Positions 32,403-43,408 of a DNA stretch of 64,000 bases are shown here, in pieces. The DNA is from Isochrysis galbana. Its lineage: Eukaryota; Haptophyta; Isochrysidales; Isochrysidaceae. Every line of letters begins with the position of its first letter. Within the stretch, counting starts at the first letter, position 1. The stretch spans positions 2,438,555-2,502,554 of the forward strand of contig CM030943.1 of NCBI GenBank assembly GCA_018136815.1. Reading direction: 5' to 3'. Made by a program: the position numbers and the translations under genes. Below the pieces are notes generated by a model. That model saw nothing but the letters and a program-made list of their open reading frames with translations. It was not told the DNA's origin and made no database searches.

Positions 32403-32994
32403 AACTAAGTTTATACTTAGTTCGCCCATGGGGGGGCACGAGCTCCCCTCTCTCTCCACTCCTCCGCTGCCATGGGGGAGGAACCATCCGCTCTCCTGGC
32501 ACGCTTGATGGCTTGCCAGGAGCACACAGCCCTGCTGACCCATCCCTCTCCCTCTCCCCACAGGCCCGCCTGACACGCCCGCCCTCCTGGCCAGTGTTGA
32601 GAACGAGGGACGAGAACGGGAACGAGAACGAGAACGAGAGCGACGAACGAAGAACGACAGACGAAAGACGGTTAGAGGCCGCTGGACCGACGAGATGACA
32701 CCACACTCACGTCAACACTCTCTAGGGGTAGGTAAAAATATGTACATATCGTACTACGTATTTGGGCCCTTCCTGGGCGAGTCTACATATTTGGGGGGGG
32801 GGCGGCGTATCTCCCTACATATTTGCGTATTTCCCTACATATTTGGGGGGGGGCGGGGCGTATCTCCTACATATGTTGGGCCCACTCGCGCGCGCGCGGG
32901 TCCATGGGTCCTGGGGGGGCGCCCTCGGCGGGGGGCCCGAAAGAGAGGGGAGTCGCGGCGGCGCGCTCCATGGCGACCAAGTATAAACTTAGTT
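32403..32994. mobile_element. Family-T MITE with palindromic terminal inverted repeats
   Basis: Left end AACTAAGTTTATACTTAGTT then CGCCCATGG; right end, reverse complemented, AACTAAGTTTATACTTGGTC then GCCATGG. The 592-bp element has inverted ends of about 27 bp that are themselves near-palindromic. Internal sequence includes GAACGAGAACGAGA repeats and CATATTTGGGG repeats, with no transposase. Partial relatives are at 24725 and, inverted, at about 52090-52212. Confidence 0.75.
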
Positions 32995-33011
32995 GAGAGA
33001 TCAGGAGGAGA

Positions 33012-33592
33012 GGTGAGGGAGGGCATCACCTCCCCTAGTGAAGGTGGTGGTGGATGACCGTCCGGAGAGGAGGAAGGAGGCAGGGCAGGCATGATGCCCT
33101 ACTCTGCAGAGGTGGGGGAGACCCCCATTGAGGCGTCTAGCGCGGGACGCACCGGATAGGCGATCTGTCGGCGATCCCGTCTGGAAGGGGAATCGCACCA
33201 TAACCATAACGGAAACGAGGGGCAATCCTGCCGCACAGGATTCCAAGAGACCTATCGAATACGACGAAAGAAGTGCGATGTGCCTAAGGGGGAGATGCGA
33301 AGAGATTGCAAATTCAACTTGATTGCAATCACTGAAGTAGCTGTAGAGAAACGCGGAGAAGATAGCGAATTAAACCTATTTGCAAGGCGCCTGGGAGGAA
33401 GAAAGGTGGGGAAACTTCCCTTCTCTTCGAGAGAAAGAGAGAGGGCGCTCCACAACCCAAGATCCCATGCATCCAAGCGAAGCTTTTGACCGAGAACGAG
33501 AGAAAGCCGAGCATTATGACGATAAAAACCGAACGACGAAGACGAAGACAAGAGAGAAGCCTAACGAATGTCGATTCGCGAATGCGACAGGC
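33012..33592 (-). repeat. Leader family A, inverted copy
   Basis: The reverse complement matches 39838-40270 (AATCGACA...CGTTAGGCTTC, GAGCGCCCTCTCTCTTTC, GGCGATCCCG...TCCGTTATGG) and 40725-40875 (CCGGACGGTCATCCACCACC). The two blocks are contiguous here but about 450 bp apart in the plus-strand copy, so this copy lacks the intervening part. Confidence 0.8.
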
Positions 33593-33926
33593 CCTCGCCC
33601 AAGCCCGTCTTCCCGCCTTCCTCTGCTGAGGAGGTGGTTGTGCCCGCCATTCCATCAGTCCCGGCCATCTCCGCCGCGTCTCCCGCTAGATCGTTTCCCT
33701 TCCGTATCGTCGCATATCGAGCAAGTCAGTGGTCATGCTCGATTCGTCACCTACATGTGACGAAAGAAACACAGGAACAGTGTTTTTTTTTGGAGGCCCA
33801 AAACATATGTTTTTCGCTGTTATTATTTCGGGCGGCCGCCCCCTCCCGCACATTTGTTTATTACACCGCGGTTCTTTGTTTTTTTCGACGGCAAAAAAAC
33901 ATACTGTTTATGTTGACTGTGTTTCA
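33593..33926. other. Intergenic
   Basis: The start resembles, in plus orientation, the family-A short frame (CAAGCCCGTCTTCCCGCC beside CAAGCCCGCCTGCCCGCC at 40566). The remainder is AT-richer with T runs, and no gene is seen. Confidence 0.4.
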
Positions 33927-34722
33927 CATGTAGGCCTACATGGGAGATACGGGCCATCGGCCCCCCAGATACGGTAGATACGGCTGTATCTGGGTCAACT
34001 CCCAGATACGGCCAGATACAGTGTTAGATACAAATACAGTCCAAATACCGGGGGGGGGGGGGTACGCGGCGCGCGTAGGAGGCGCGGCGCGCGCGCAGGA
34101 GGCCGCGCAGCCCAGTGATGGTGAATCTGTTTGTCAGTTGACACCAACTTCGAGCTAACACTGACATCTGACATTAGTAGCTGATGTCAGCTGATGAGGT
34201 CCATCAGCTGACATCACCTCAAAGAGCAGAATATCAGCATATCAGCTGATATCAGTCACCCGTGTCATTACTGTAAATCTGAATACGACAAATCGCCACT
34301 CCCTGACGATAACTGGCCCCTAGCGGCCCAGGTGACTTGACCCATGCATTGAGTGGTGCTGGGCACGAGTTCGAACCCCCAGTGCATTTATTATCCTCAA
34401 TTTTTCTCTGGCTGTAGAAAGTGAAGGGGACTGCATGTTTTGTTTTTCTCCCCGCTCCAAGCTGCTGACAACGGATAACTCACATCAGTTGTCAGCTCGA
34501 GGTGAACTGATACTACGCGCAAAACGCCTATTTTAACGCGCAAAACGCCTATTTTAACAGTAGAAGCACAGTTATAATGGTAATGGTAAAATTGTCATTT
34601 TAAGCCTAGAAGTGGTGTGTATCCTGGTCTGGGGCTCCCCCAGATACAGCAGATACAGCTGTATCTGGCCCCTCCCTCAGATACAGTATCCTGTGTCTCC
34701 CATCTAGGCATGTAGGTATCCA
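33927..34722. mobile_element. Non-autonomous inverted-repeat element rich in CAGATACAG
   Basis: Both ends carry CCTACATG...ATGGGAGAYAC and clusters of CAGATACRGYAGATACRGCTG in inverted orientation. The interior has CAGCTGA palindromes (34180-34250) and a tRNA-like B-box, GAGTTCGAACCCCC, at about 34370. No protein-coding frame is supported. It looks like a MITE with SINE-like internal sequence. Confidence 0.6.
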
Positions 34723-35146
34723 AGGGTGTGGGGGAATGTCCCTCAGAGTCCCCTGACCCCTGAGAGCTTGGGGGCTACGGATGAGCGGGGTAGCGAGCAG
34801 TTGACAAAAGAAAGTGGGGAAGCTCCCAGTCTGGCGCTTGATCGGCAGCAAGGAGTTACTATGAAGATATGAAGATTACTAAACAACCCACGTAACGGCC
34901 ACCTCGTCCGCCTTCCGTTGCCGAGGACGGGGGGTGGTCCCTCAGGACTACTAAGGTTATACTGGCACAACAAGAAAACCCCTCCGCTCCGCCTTGTGTA
35001 GGACCGGTCGCTGTGAATGAATGAGATGAGAGAGATTTCTTCCTCTCTTCTCTCTCTCCCTTCTCTCTAACTCTTCTCTCTCTCTCTTCTCCCTCTCTTC
35101 TTTCTTTCTCTTCTCTCTCTCTCGCTTTCTCTCTCTTCTCTGTAGC

Positions 35147-35183
<37 letters not shown>

Positions 35184-35254
35184 CCCCCCCCCCCTCCCCC
35201 TCTCTCTCCCCCCCCCCCCCCTTCACTCCCCCCCCTCACTCCCCTCCGGTCCCG
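34723..35254. repeat. Upstream region of the EF-hand gene with CT microsatellites
   Basis: About 35035-35235 is CT-rich with (CT)n and two C runs, ending 20 bases before the predicted start codon. The rest contains no supportable gene. The pyrimidine-rich strand is the sense strand. Confidence 0.7.
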
Positions 35255-38200
35255 ATGGCGGCTACCGCTCTCTGGCTCGCCGCACAGCAGCGGCAGCCGC
35301 TCCTCGTCGTCGACGCTGAGGCACGGTTCAGCTCTCTCTCTCAGGTGAGGAGGACCACTGTGGGAGGGGGGCAACATGGGAGGGGGCCAGAGAGATTTCC
35401 CCCACTCCCCACCCCCACGCCTACACCCCCACCCTACTCCCCACTCCCCATTCCTACCCCCATTCCCCTCCCCCCTCACCTCTCGAATGAGTCTACCCCC
35501 CCCCCCCACCCCCCCCACCCCCCCACTACAATCCCACTACATCCACCACTGCACTCTTCACTACACCCCGCACTGCACCCTCGGTCTATACCCCACTACA
35601 CCCCCTGCTACCCCCCCCCCCCCCCACTCCCCTCTCCCCTCCTTGCCTCTCGAAAGAGTCTACCCCCCACTATCCCCCCCACTACCCCCCTAACCCCACC
35701 CACCCAACCCCTTCCCCCTCCTTCCATCTCACGACCAACCCCACCTCAACTCTCTCAGGTGATGCCCACATAGGTAGACCGAAGGAGGCGGAAAAGAGTC
35801 TAACACCCCCCCCCTTCCCCTCTCCCCCCTCCTCGCGTCTAACGACCAACCCCACCGCTCCCTCTCGCAGGCGATGCTCGCAGCGGACCGGAGAAGGTGG
35901 AAAAGACTTCTCCCCCTCCCACCCCCAACCCTGCTTCTCAAAGGCACTCCCCAACACCCTACCCCAAACCCCACCCTCATCAACCCACCCAACCCCCAAC
36001 CCCCCCCGCCAATCCTTTCGGAGTCACGCACCAGCGTCCTCATGCTTTAACCCCGATCTGGTCCACTCTTGCTTTGCGCCCACGGAGAGCGCATGCGCCT
36101 CCTTCATTCTCCTCGGCCCCTCCTGGTCTCTGCTCCGACAAATGTCTTTTTATACCACCCTGTTTCGGGCGGAGCAGAGGAGGCGAGGAGCTGAGAGTCA
36201 CACCTCGTCCACTCTCTCCCCCTACACCTCTGCCCGGGAGCATCACTTCCTTGATTACATGTATTCTCCTCCACCGCGGGTTCTCCTCTCCCTCCTCCCC
36301 TCCCGTGCGCCGTGGCACCTATTTGTGGTTGTCCGAAGCGGGTGAGAGACCAGCAACGACTTAGTCGCTCCCTTCTCTTCCCCGCATCCTCACCTGGCCC
36401 CTTCTCTTCACCTACACCTGTTGAGTGTCAAGGGCGTGGCACATGGCAGGTCAGCGGGTGTGCGGACGTAGACCACCTGCTTCCCCCTTTCCTTCCCCCA
36501 TTTCCCGACTCGAGCCAACCCTTTCGCCTCCTCCCCTTTGCGACCTGTTCAGGCGCGGGCATCTGCCTGAGGAGCGCGTCCTTGAGCTCTACCGGCTCTA
36601 CTACGACAAGGCGCCAACAAGGCTCGCCGACGCCGACTTCCGGATATTTCTCCGGCAATATGCCTGGCCTGTTGAAGGCGATGGCCTGCATGTCGACTAC
36701 CTCGCGCTGGGCGCGGCGATCCACGAGCGGGATATGCGAATAGCAAAGCAGCAGCAGGCTGCTGGGCTCAAGTTCGGGCCTAGCCATCCTCCGGCGCCTG
36801 GCCACGGCCTGAGCTCGTCTGGCATTGGCAAGCTGGCCTTGCCTATCGAGGCCCCGCCCGGCAATACTCCCCACCAGCGAGAGCATTCCAGCAGGTGGCC
36901 AGTGCACCAAAGCCCCAGCCCGACGGGACCGCGTGGAGACCTGCACCAAGGAGGCGAACTCTCTTCCGGAGCAGGCTCCCCGTCTAAGGCACAGTGGCAC
37001 GCGTCGCGGGGCGATGCGAATGGTGACAAAGCGCAGGTGCGTGATTCTTGCGAGTGCACGTGCCGCTGGCATCATGTATCAATCGCATGATGTTTGAGCC
37101 AGGCGCAGTCGCACCTACGCTTCTGGCAAGAGGCCAAGCACGCATGCGCGAAGCATGCGACATTGGTAGGAAGCATTCTGATTCGGCCAACTTCACACCA
37201 TAGGCGAGCCCGACGCGAATGGAACTTCCATCTGGTCGCGTCGTACCTTTTGGTGTCGGCGACTCGCCGGTGAGTGCAACGGACTGACCAACATGCCGCC
37301 CCACCATGGAATCCGCCTGATCAGACACCCGCGCGCCTCAGGGCCCTCACGTGCAGCCCGCCGTTGCTCTGCCTACCCCTATAGGCTGTTCACTTCCTGT
37401 CGGGGCGCATCGCGCCGATGCCGCCACAACCTCCGACGGGAGGCGGCGGCACGGGCCTGAATGCCACACTTCCCACCGATGCTCTCGGCTCGTGGGCAAA
37501 CGCTCCGCGGGCGCTGCGACAGGAGGGAACAGCTGCCCCGTCGGTTGCTGCAGACTCCGCCGTACGATCTATCGCCCCCGGCTCGTTTGCCTTGAACGTC
37601 CGGGGCAATGGGACGTTTGCTGCCGACTCCTTGCAAGGCGTGGACAACACGTGTGGCCCCTCTAAAGAGAAGCCTGCCACCCTATCGTCAAAACCCTCGC
37701 CTATTGGTCACTTGAGCGCAGGTTTCAGCTACGGCGGTTCAAGCCACCACAACACGGCTGCAGTCGCAGTCGCTCGTCGTTGGGACCTAGCCATCCGTGC
37801 CATCCGCACCGCGCTCGAAGCGGCCGATACTTCCGGACAGGGCCTTGCCTCACCGGCTGCGCTGATGTTGTTGTGCAGAATGCACGGTATCCCTCACGAC
37901 ACGGCCCAGATACGAGCGCTGTTACAGGTGGCTGTTGGACGCCCCGCGCGCCTTCCACTTGCCATGGGCGCAGGGGACATTGCGTGCAGACCGGGGGGGG
38001 TGGGGGACGGGGGGCGATGCATGGGGGGCGCGTTGTAGACCGCATATTCCAGGTCGGGTGATGCGCGCGCGCCGGGCGAGAGGGTAAGCCCGGCGCCTGC
38101 TCGGCTTGATCGATGTGTTAAATCACAAGTCGGAGCGACGGGATGGCCGCTTTGAGAGCGGCTAAGACTTGGAGGTGGCTGCTGCTTCAGATTTATCGAG

Positions 38201-38797
38201 ACGGCAGCTGCCGTGGGGCCCTCCGTGCCGACCGCCAAGTGCGAACTGCACTGCAATGGCCGCTCTACCTTATTGTAGTGCCTCGCCACATGCAGGATTC
38301 TCAGCACCGCGAAGGTAAGGTGGTCTTCATCGATTTTCTGCGACGACTCACCTACCTGCTCGACCATGATTTACTCCGTGAGTGGCGAGCCCTCCACTTG
38401 AGATGAAGCCCGAGCGAGGCTTCGCCTGGGCGCCACGACTAACCCCCTCCCCTTACGCCCGACAGAAAGCTCAGCCGCCTCTCTACCCAATGTGAAGGCG
38501 GATGCTCGGCTGGATGAGGGCAACCTCGCGGCAATGCGGGACGTCTTTGCCAACGAGGAAGCGCGTCGTCCCGTCGGTCGACGCGGCGTGCTGCCCGTCG
38601 CGACGCTGAAGCGCGCGTGCGCCCTCTACAGCCTGCCTCTCCGTCCAGTCGAGGTGGACATGGCCATCACACGCGCTCTCGCCACGCGGCGGCGAGGGAG
38701 GGTTGAGACGGACACGGCAGCAGGTACCGATGCAGAGGAGGTTGGCTACCTCGATTTCCTTGAGGAGATTAAGTGGATACTCCGCATTAGCAGTTGA
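35255..38797 (+). CDS. EF-hand domain protein, 559 residues
   Basis: Exons 35255-35344, 35871-35896, 36553-37036, 37109-37165, 37204-37269, 37385-37927, 38296-38377, 38466-38797 total 1680 nt, one frame. Three EF-hand-like pairs are seen: residues about 25-90 (AADRRRRGHLPEERVLELY and FLRQYAWPVEGDGLHVDYL), about 370-430 (ALEAADTSGQGLASPAAL and REGKVVFIDFLRRLTYLL), and the C-terminal 110 (GNLAAMRDVF, VGYLDFLEEIKWIL). Loops are degenerate: only DTSGQG is close to a calcium-binding loop, so calcium binding is doubtful. The middle is a Ser/Gly/Pro-rich linker with SGRVVPFGVGDS. Similar multi-EF proteins occur in axonemes, but no specific family was recognised. Confidence 0.78.
35755..35800 (+). 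pseudogene. Duplicated, decayed copy of EF-hand gene exon 2
   Basis: CAGGTGATGCCCACATAGGT with its flanks parallels exon 2 and its flanks at 35868-35910 (CAGGCGATGCTCGCAGCGGA). The upstream copy has acquired an in-frame TAG, so it would act as a poison exon if spliced. Confidence 0.55.
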
Positions 38798-39161
38798 AGC
38801 CTCCAGGTCGAGCGGCGCTGGAGATCTGAGAGCGCGTTGACAGACCGGCCGGATCAGATGAGGGCGGCTACCTCGAGTTCAACCGGCATATGCACCAATG
38901 TGCAGGTGTTTAAAGCCTCGCAGCAGCCGACGCGGGGCGAGATTCAGTGAGAAGTGGTCATGTCGTGGATCGATGTGGTGCGTGTACGGCCGTCTGTGGA
39001 TGGCTGCTAATTGTTGTTCTTGTTGTGGTAGGCCCGGGCCCTTTTTTTCGGATTCATCCTGATGCGGGTAGGGGGCGTTGACAACCCATGCCAGGCTTAC
39101 TAGATAGAGGCTCTCTCTCTCTCGTGAGCCCCTTTGCCCCACCGCACGCTAGGTTTGCAAG
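38798..39161. other. Intergenic, no feature seen
   Basis: 3' flank of the EF-hand gene. No frame, repeat or RNA was recognised. Confidence 0.5.
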
Positions 39162-39632
39162 TGTTGTGGTTAGGGGGAGAGCCGCCCTTTAGGTTTCCCA
39201 AAGAGAGGCCCTCTCTCTCTGTTTTCCCGCCTTCGCTTGTTTTGGTTTCTCCCTTCGGGTTGCATCCTCTCCGTCCGATCGGGATTCTCCGATCCCGATC
39301 TTCCTCTCTTCCCCCCGTGTGTTAGGATAGGGGTGATCGCTCTCGATCCCCCTCCCTTGTTTTCTCATGTGTGCGCCCCCTTTCTTTCCTTGCGCGCGCC
39401 CCGTATGTTTCCCGCGTTTTCTCTCGGCCCAGAGTTCCGAGAGTCGCGCCCATGGCCCGCACTCCCTGGGGCTCTGGGCGAGCTCTCTCGACCGCCGTCG
39501 CCCCAGGCTCGTGTGAGCGGTGCTCCCGCCGGTGCCATGCCTCCCTCTAGTCCTAGCGCTCCCTGTGCTCAGCCCTCCGTGAGCACGGTCGCCCCTGGAG
39601 AGCTCCATCCCCTGTCTCAACAATCACATTAG
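39162..39632 (+). repeat. Leader family B, copy 1
   Basis: From GTGTTGTGGTTAGGGGGAGA to GAGCACGGTCGCCCCTGGAG this is a close match to 46850-47292 with only scattered substitutions and small indels over about 440 bp, in direct orientation. It contains a short frame beginning at ATGCCTCCCTCTAG (39538) that ends in CAATCACATTAG. Copy 1 has an extra base in the upstream frame (ATGGCCCGCACTCC versus ATGGCCGCACTCC in copy 2). Confidence 0.9.
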
Positions 39633-39837
39633 AGCCCTAGTTCACAGTTCACAGCCACAGCCACTCCACTCCGCCAGTCACATGGTAGCGGAGGCAAGTT
39701 CGTCTCCCTGCCCGTCCCAGCCTCTCCTTCATCCCCTTTCTTCACCTCGCCTGAGGCTCCGCCTTCGCCTTCCCACCAGCACCAGCCGCCATCGGCCATC
39801 GCACCACCAAACACTGCCACCCCTCATCCACCATTGT

Positions 39838-41037
39838 TGTCGCATTCGCGAATCGATGTCGCATTCGCGAATCGACACTCGTTAGGCTTCGCTCTTCTCT
39901 TCGTCGTTCGGTATTTATCGGTATAATTCTCTCGTTCTCGTTCTCGGTCAAAAGCTTCGCTTGGATGCATGGGATCGTGGGTTGTGGAGCGCCCTCTCTC
40001 TTTCTCTCGAAAGAGAAGGGAAGTTTCCCTACCTTTCTTCCTCCCAGGCGCCTCGCAAATAGGTTTAATTTGCTATCTCCCCTGCGTTTCTTTATCTGCT
40101 TCAGGGGGCAATTAGGTTTAATTTGCGACCTCTTCGTATCTCTCCCTGAGGCACATCGCACTCCTTTCGTCTTATTCGGTAGGTCTCTTGGAATCCTGCG
40201 CGGCAGGATTGCCCCTCGTTTCCGTTATGGTGCGATTCCCCTTCCAGACGGGATCGCCGACAGATCGCCTTCTGATCGTCGTCCGTCGTTGTCTGGCCGG
40301 AGTGTTTGGGTTTGATTTCAGTCGAGTTATGTGAGAAAGTCGTGGGGCGAGAGTCGGGGTGTTTTCCTGGGTGTCGTTGTCCGTCGTCCTGTCGCCAGTC
40401 GTCATCCGTCGTCGCTCTCGCTCTCGTCGCTCTCGCTCTGGTAACACTCGTACCCAACAAACTCGCCTCGCCTCGCCAGCCCCTGCCATCACAGCCCTCC
40501 TCACACTCGTCCTCGCCTCTCGCCGCTCGCTCGATGCCGCTTTCGCCGCCGTCCTCGCCCTCGCTCAAGCCCGCCTGCCCGCCTTCCTCTGCTGACGGGC
40601 CTCAGCCCGTCAGCACCTCCGAACTCGTCTCCTCCGCCGCGCCTGCCGCCGGCATGGCCCCTTCCTCATTGCCCTCAGGCCCTATGGGCCATCACAATTC
40701 GTCAGGTGTAGAATCATTCCCGGTGCGTCCCGCGCTGGACGTCTCAATGGGGGTCACCCCCACCTCTGCAGAGTCGGGCATCATGCCTGCCCTGCCCCCT
40801 TTCCTCTCTCCGGACGGTCATCCACCACCACCTTCACAGGGGGAGGTGATGCCCTCCCTCGCCTCGCCTCCTGATCTCACTGCGGCCCCGCCGCCATCAT
40901 CTCCGCCTTCGCCGCCGGAGCCCATGGAGGGCCATCTCGTTCATCTCGTCGGGCCATCAAGGCCATCTCGTTCATCTCGTCATCGGGCCATCAGGCCATC
41001 TCGTTACATCTCGTTACAATCCAAGTTGAGGCGTTGA
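39838..41037 (+). repeat. Leader family A, plus-strand copy with short frame
   Basis: Begins with TCGCATTCGCGAATCGA duplicated head to tail, continues with the sequence shared with 33012-33592 (-) and 49802-50010 (-), and opens a Ser/Pro-rich frame (40306-41037). Within that frame, the segment at 40725-40875 is also in the inverted copy. Conservation of both leader and frame suggests a mobile or recently duplicated unit. Confidence 0.75.
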
Positions 41038-41489
41038 TTCCCACAGCCCCACCACTTGATCAATTTTGGCTCTCAACTTGCAATCCCACGCGAGCACGAT
41101 CAACAGCCACCTTGGCGGGCTACTGGCCGCCTAGCGCGCCCCGTTCACCGTTAGGGGTGGGGAGGGGAAGACAAAAAAAAAACCGCGAGTCGCTTCTTCG
41201 GGCTGTTTTTTTTCTTGAGAAACTGGGCGAATTCCCCCCGCCCTTTTCCGTCCTTTCCGTCGCGGGGGGGGGGAGCGATGACGTCCCCGGCCCACCCTAA
41301 CAGGCAGACCTTCGCCGCACTCCAGAAGGAGTGTGGCGGCGGTCCGCCCCTCCGCACGAGAGGGAATCGGTTGAGACGGTCCTAGCGGCCCTCTCACCGG
41401 TCCCTCGACGTTCCCGCCATCCTCAGAGTCCGTTATTCCTTTTTCACCTGCCAGCATCCTGGTCGCTGCCCCCACCTCACCCACACCTC

Positions 41490-42080
41490 ATGCCCCTGCC
41501 CAGTGACATGATGAACGGCGACCCGACGCGCTCCGACGCGCATCAAGAGCGCGAAAGCACTTATGCGGAGCTGCCCTGCCTCGCAATCACCCCAGCCGCT
41601 CGCTCCGAACCCGATGCATGCAAGGTGGAGCGCCCCCTCACCCACGCAAGTGCAAACCGCGCAGTATTCAACCTGTGCTCGGTCCAGGCGCTCGAGCAAT
41701 GTTTACGACTCACAGAATCTTTCACCCCAGAGCAACGGAATCTTTTTGAGGCATTTGTTGCTACGCAGAGCGAGGCTTCGCGTGACAACGAACCGGGTCT
41801 CTTCGACACCATGGAGATATGCAATGACGGCGATGCTGGCATCGTAGATCGTGGAAAATTCTACGCGCCTGGAGCAGCGGACGCGACATCGCACGAGGTG
41901 CTCCTCCTCGCGCTGCTGCTCACGGCGCATCTCGACGCCGACATCAGGCGAGTGCAAGCATACGACATTCACGTACGGATTCTCGGACTGCCCGTTTCGA
42001 AAGGCGCTCAGAAAGACTGTCGCCGTTCGGCTCAGCTCTACGGAATGGGCCAAGTAGAGGGTTCGCCCCTCTCATTCTAG
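41490..42080 (+). CDS. Hypothetical protein, 196 residues
   Basis: An open frame from MPLPSDMMNGDPTRSD to a stop at 42080; the frame is also open upstream. Composition is unlike the low-complexity frames around it, with ordinary globular stretches such as QALEQCLRLTESFTPEQRNL and HEVLLLALLLTAHLDADIRR. No domain recognised. It follows directly on the family-A unit and could be part of the same element, or a host gene fragment. Confidence 0.35.
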   Translation: MPLPSDMMNGDPTRSDAHQERESTYAELPCLAITPAARSEPDACKVERPLTHASANRAVFNLCSVQALEQCLRLTESFTPEQRNLFEAFVATQSEASRDNEPGLFDTMEICNDGDAGIVDRGKFYAPGAADATSHEVLLLALLLTAHLDADIRRVQAYDIHVRILGLPVSKGAQKDCRRSAQLYGMGQVEGSPLSF

Positions 42081-42868
42081 CCCGCACTCGACAGGGAGGC
42101 CTCCCATCGGTGGTCGGATGGGCATTCCTGGAGGGGCACAGCTCCCCCAGAAGCATCTGCGTCGATCTCGACGGCGTCGGCCGCGCTCGCGACCGCGCAG
42201 GGATCCCAGAGTGCCAAGCGCTCTGTTGGGGCTTGCGATGTGAAGGCGGCCAGTGCTGGTGGGGGGTACGGGCGCGCTTGGAGGGGGTAGATCGCGCGTG
42301 GTCGATCGTGTTTTGGTTGGTAAAGTGCTCCCAGCCCTCGATATTCAGCATGCGCGATCGCCAATGGCCTCCCTGCGGGGTTGGCTCTTTGGCGCTCACG
42401 CGTGCCCACAGCGCCTGCAAAATTCAGGCCGTGGCGCGCGTTATTCGTCGAGATATGGCACAGGCTGGACGCTGCCTTGTTTTGTACATGTATTTGGGGC
42501 TGAATTCACCGGTATCGGCGGTTGATTGGCGGTGTGATGTCCCGGCGACTCATTTTTGTACTGCTGGTCCGACGGCCCAACGTGTGTCTGTGTGTATTGC
42601 GTTGGGGGTATGTAAAAGAATGTAGATATACGTTCAAATTATGGGCAGCTAGCTCGTGTCTCAACCCCACCATAACCACCGGTACCCAACCAGCAAAAAA
42701 AACGCCGGTTGGCGACCATGAGCGGCTTTCAAGCGATCGCCAAAGTGGCAACGCTCAACTGAGCGGGCCCGTCGATTGCACCCGACCAAAAAATGAGATT
42801 TTTCGCCCGTCAGAGCGCGCGCGCGCGAAAGAACTAGAAGCTGAGACTTGGAAGGTGCATTCCTACCA
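42081..42868. other. Intergenic, no feature seen
   Basis: Contains only short overlapping frames. No RNA or repeat recognised. Confidence 0.45.
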
Positions 42869-43408
42869 TCACAACAAAGTGTCCCATGCCATCATAAGGC
42901 CAATTGGGCCCAATTCTGAAAAGTCGATTTTTCCCCTCCCCACCCCTATCACCGTGTCTTCACCTGCACCTGCAGTTCCTGCACTCTCACCTTCACCTGC
43001 ACCTTCACTGAAGAAATAACTTCGGACCAGCACCTTCCCAGTTGGAAAAATTTTTTATTTGATGTGCGTGCATACGAGCGCTGCTCGCTGCTCACCTGTA
43101 TGTAGAGGAGGGCGGTCGGTCCGGAAGAGGAACAACTCCGCGCTTGATCATGTCGATTGTCTCCTCACCTATGCGCGCCTCCCAGTAGGTGAACCTCGGC
43201 CTGTCAATGCCGAACTCCCGCTCCCAGTCCGCCTTCGTTCTCCACACCGACTTGTCGGCGTCAGGGTGGTACCAGCACAGAATGGCCTTGCAAGGGCGCG
43301 CTCCTTCGTGTCCTCCTGCGGAGTCACGCGCCCCCCGCTTGTGTATGATGTGCGAGCGGCTGCTCGACGCCGGGACCGCCCGGCAGGCTCGTCTCCTGCC
43401 CCTCCCCC
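42869..43408 (-). CDS. 3' end of an unrecognised minus-strand gene
   Basis: Two exons: about 43408-43096 and 43007-42869, joined by a GTGAGC donor and CTTCAG acceptor with frame preserved (AG|T), ending in TGA. The protein has a compact, globular-looking stretch: CKAILCWYHPDADKSVWRTK, ADWEREFGIDRPRFTYWEAR, IGEETIDMIKRGVVPLPDRP, then a Gly/Glu-rich link and GPIGLMMAWDTLL at the end. Aromatic and charged residues in regular spacing argue for real coding. Family not recognised. The upstream exon(s) between 43408 and 43725 could not be chosen among three open frames, one of which (MHKPSFVSQAPPSRARRRGR) looks presequence-like. Confidence 0.55.

Noticed and set aside
34320-34400. Possible functional tRNA around GAGTTCGAACCCCC
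   Set aside because: Only the B-box is convincing; acceptor and anticodon stems do not form. Better explained as tRNA-derived sequence inside a repeat element.
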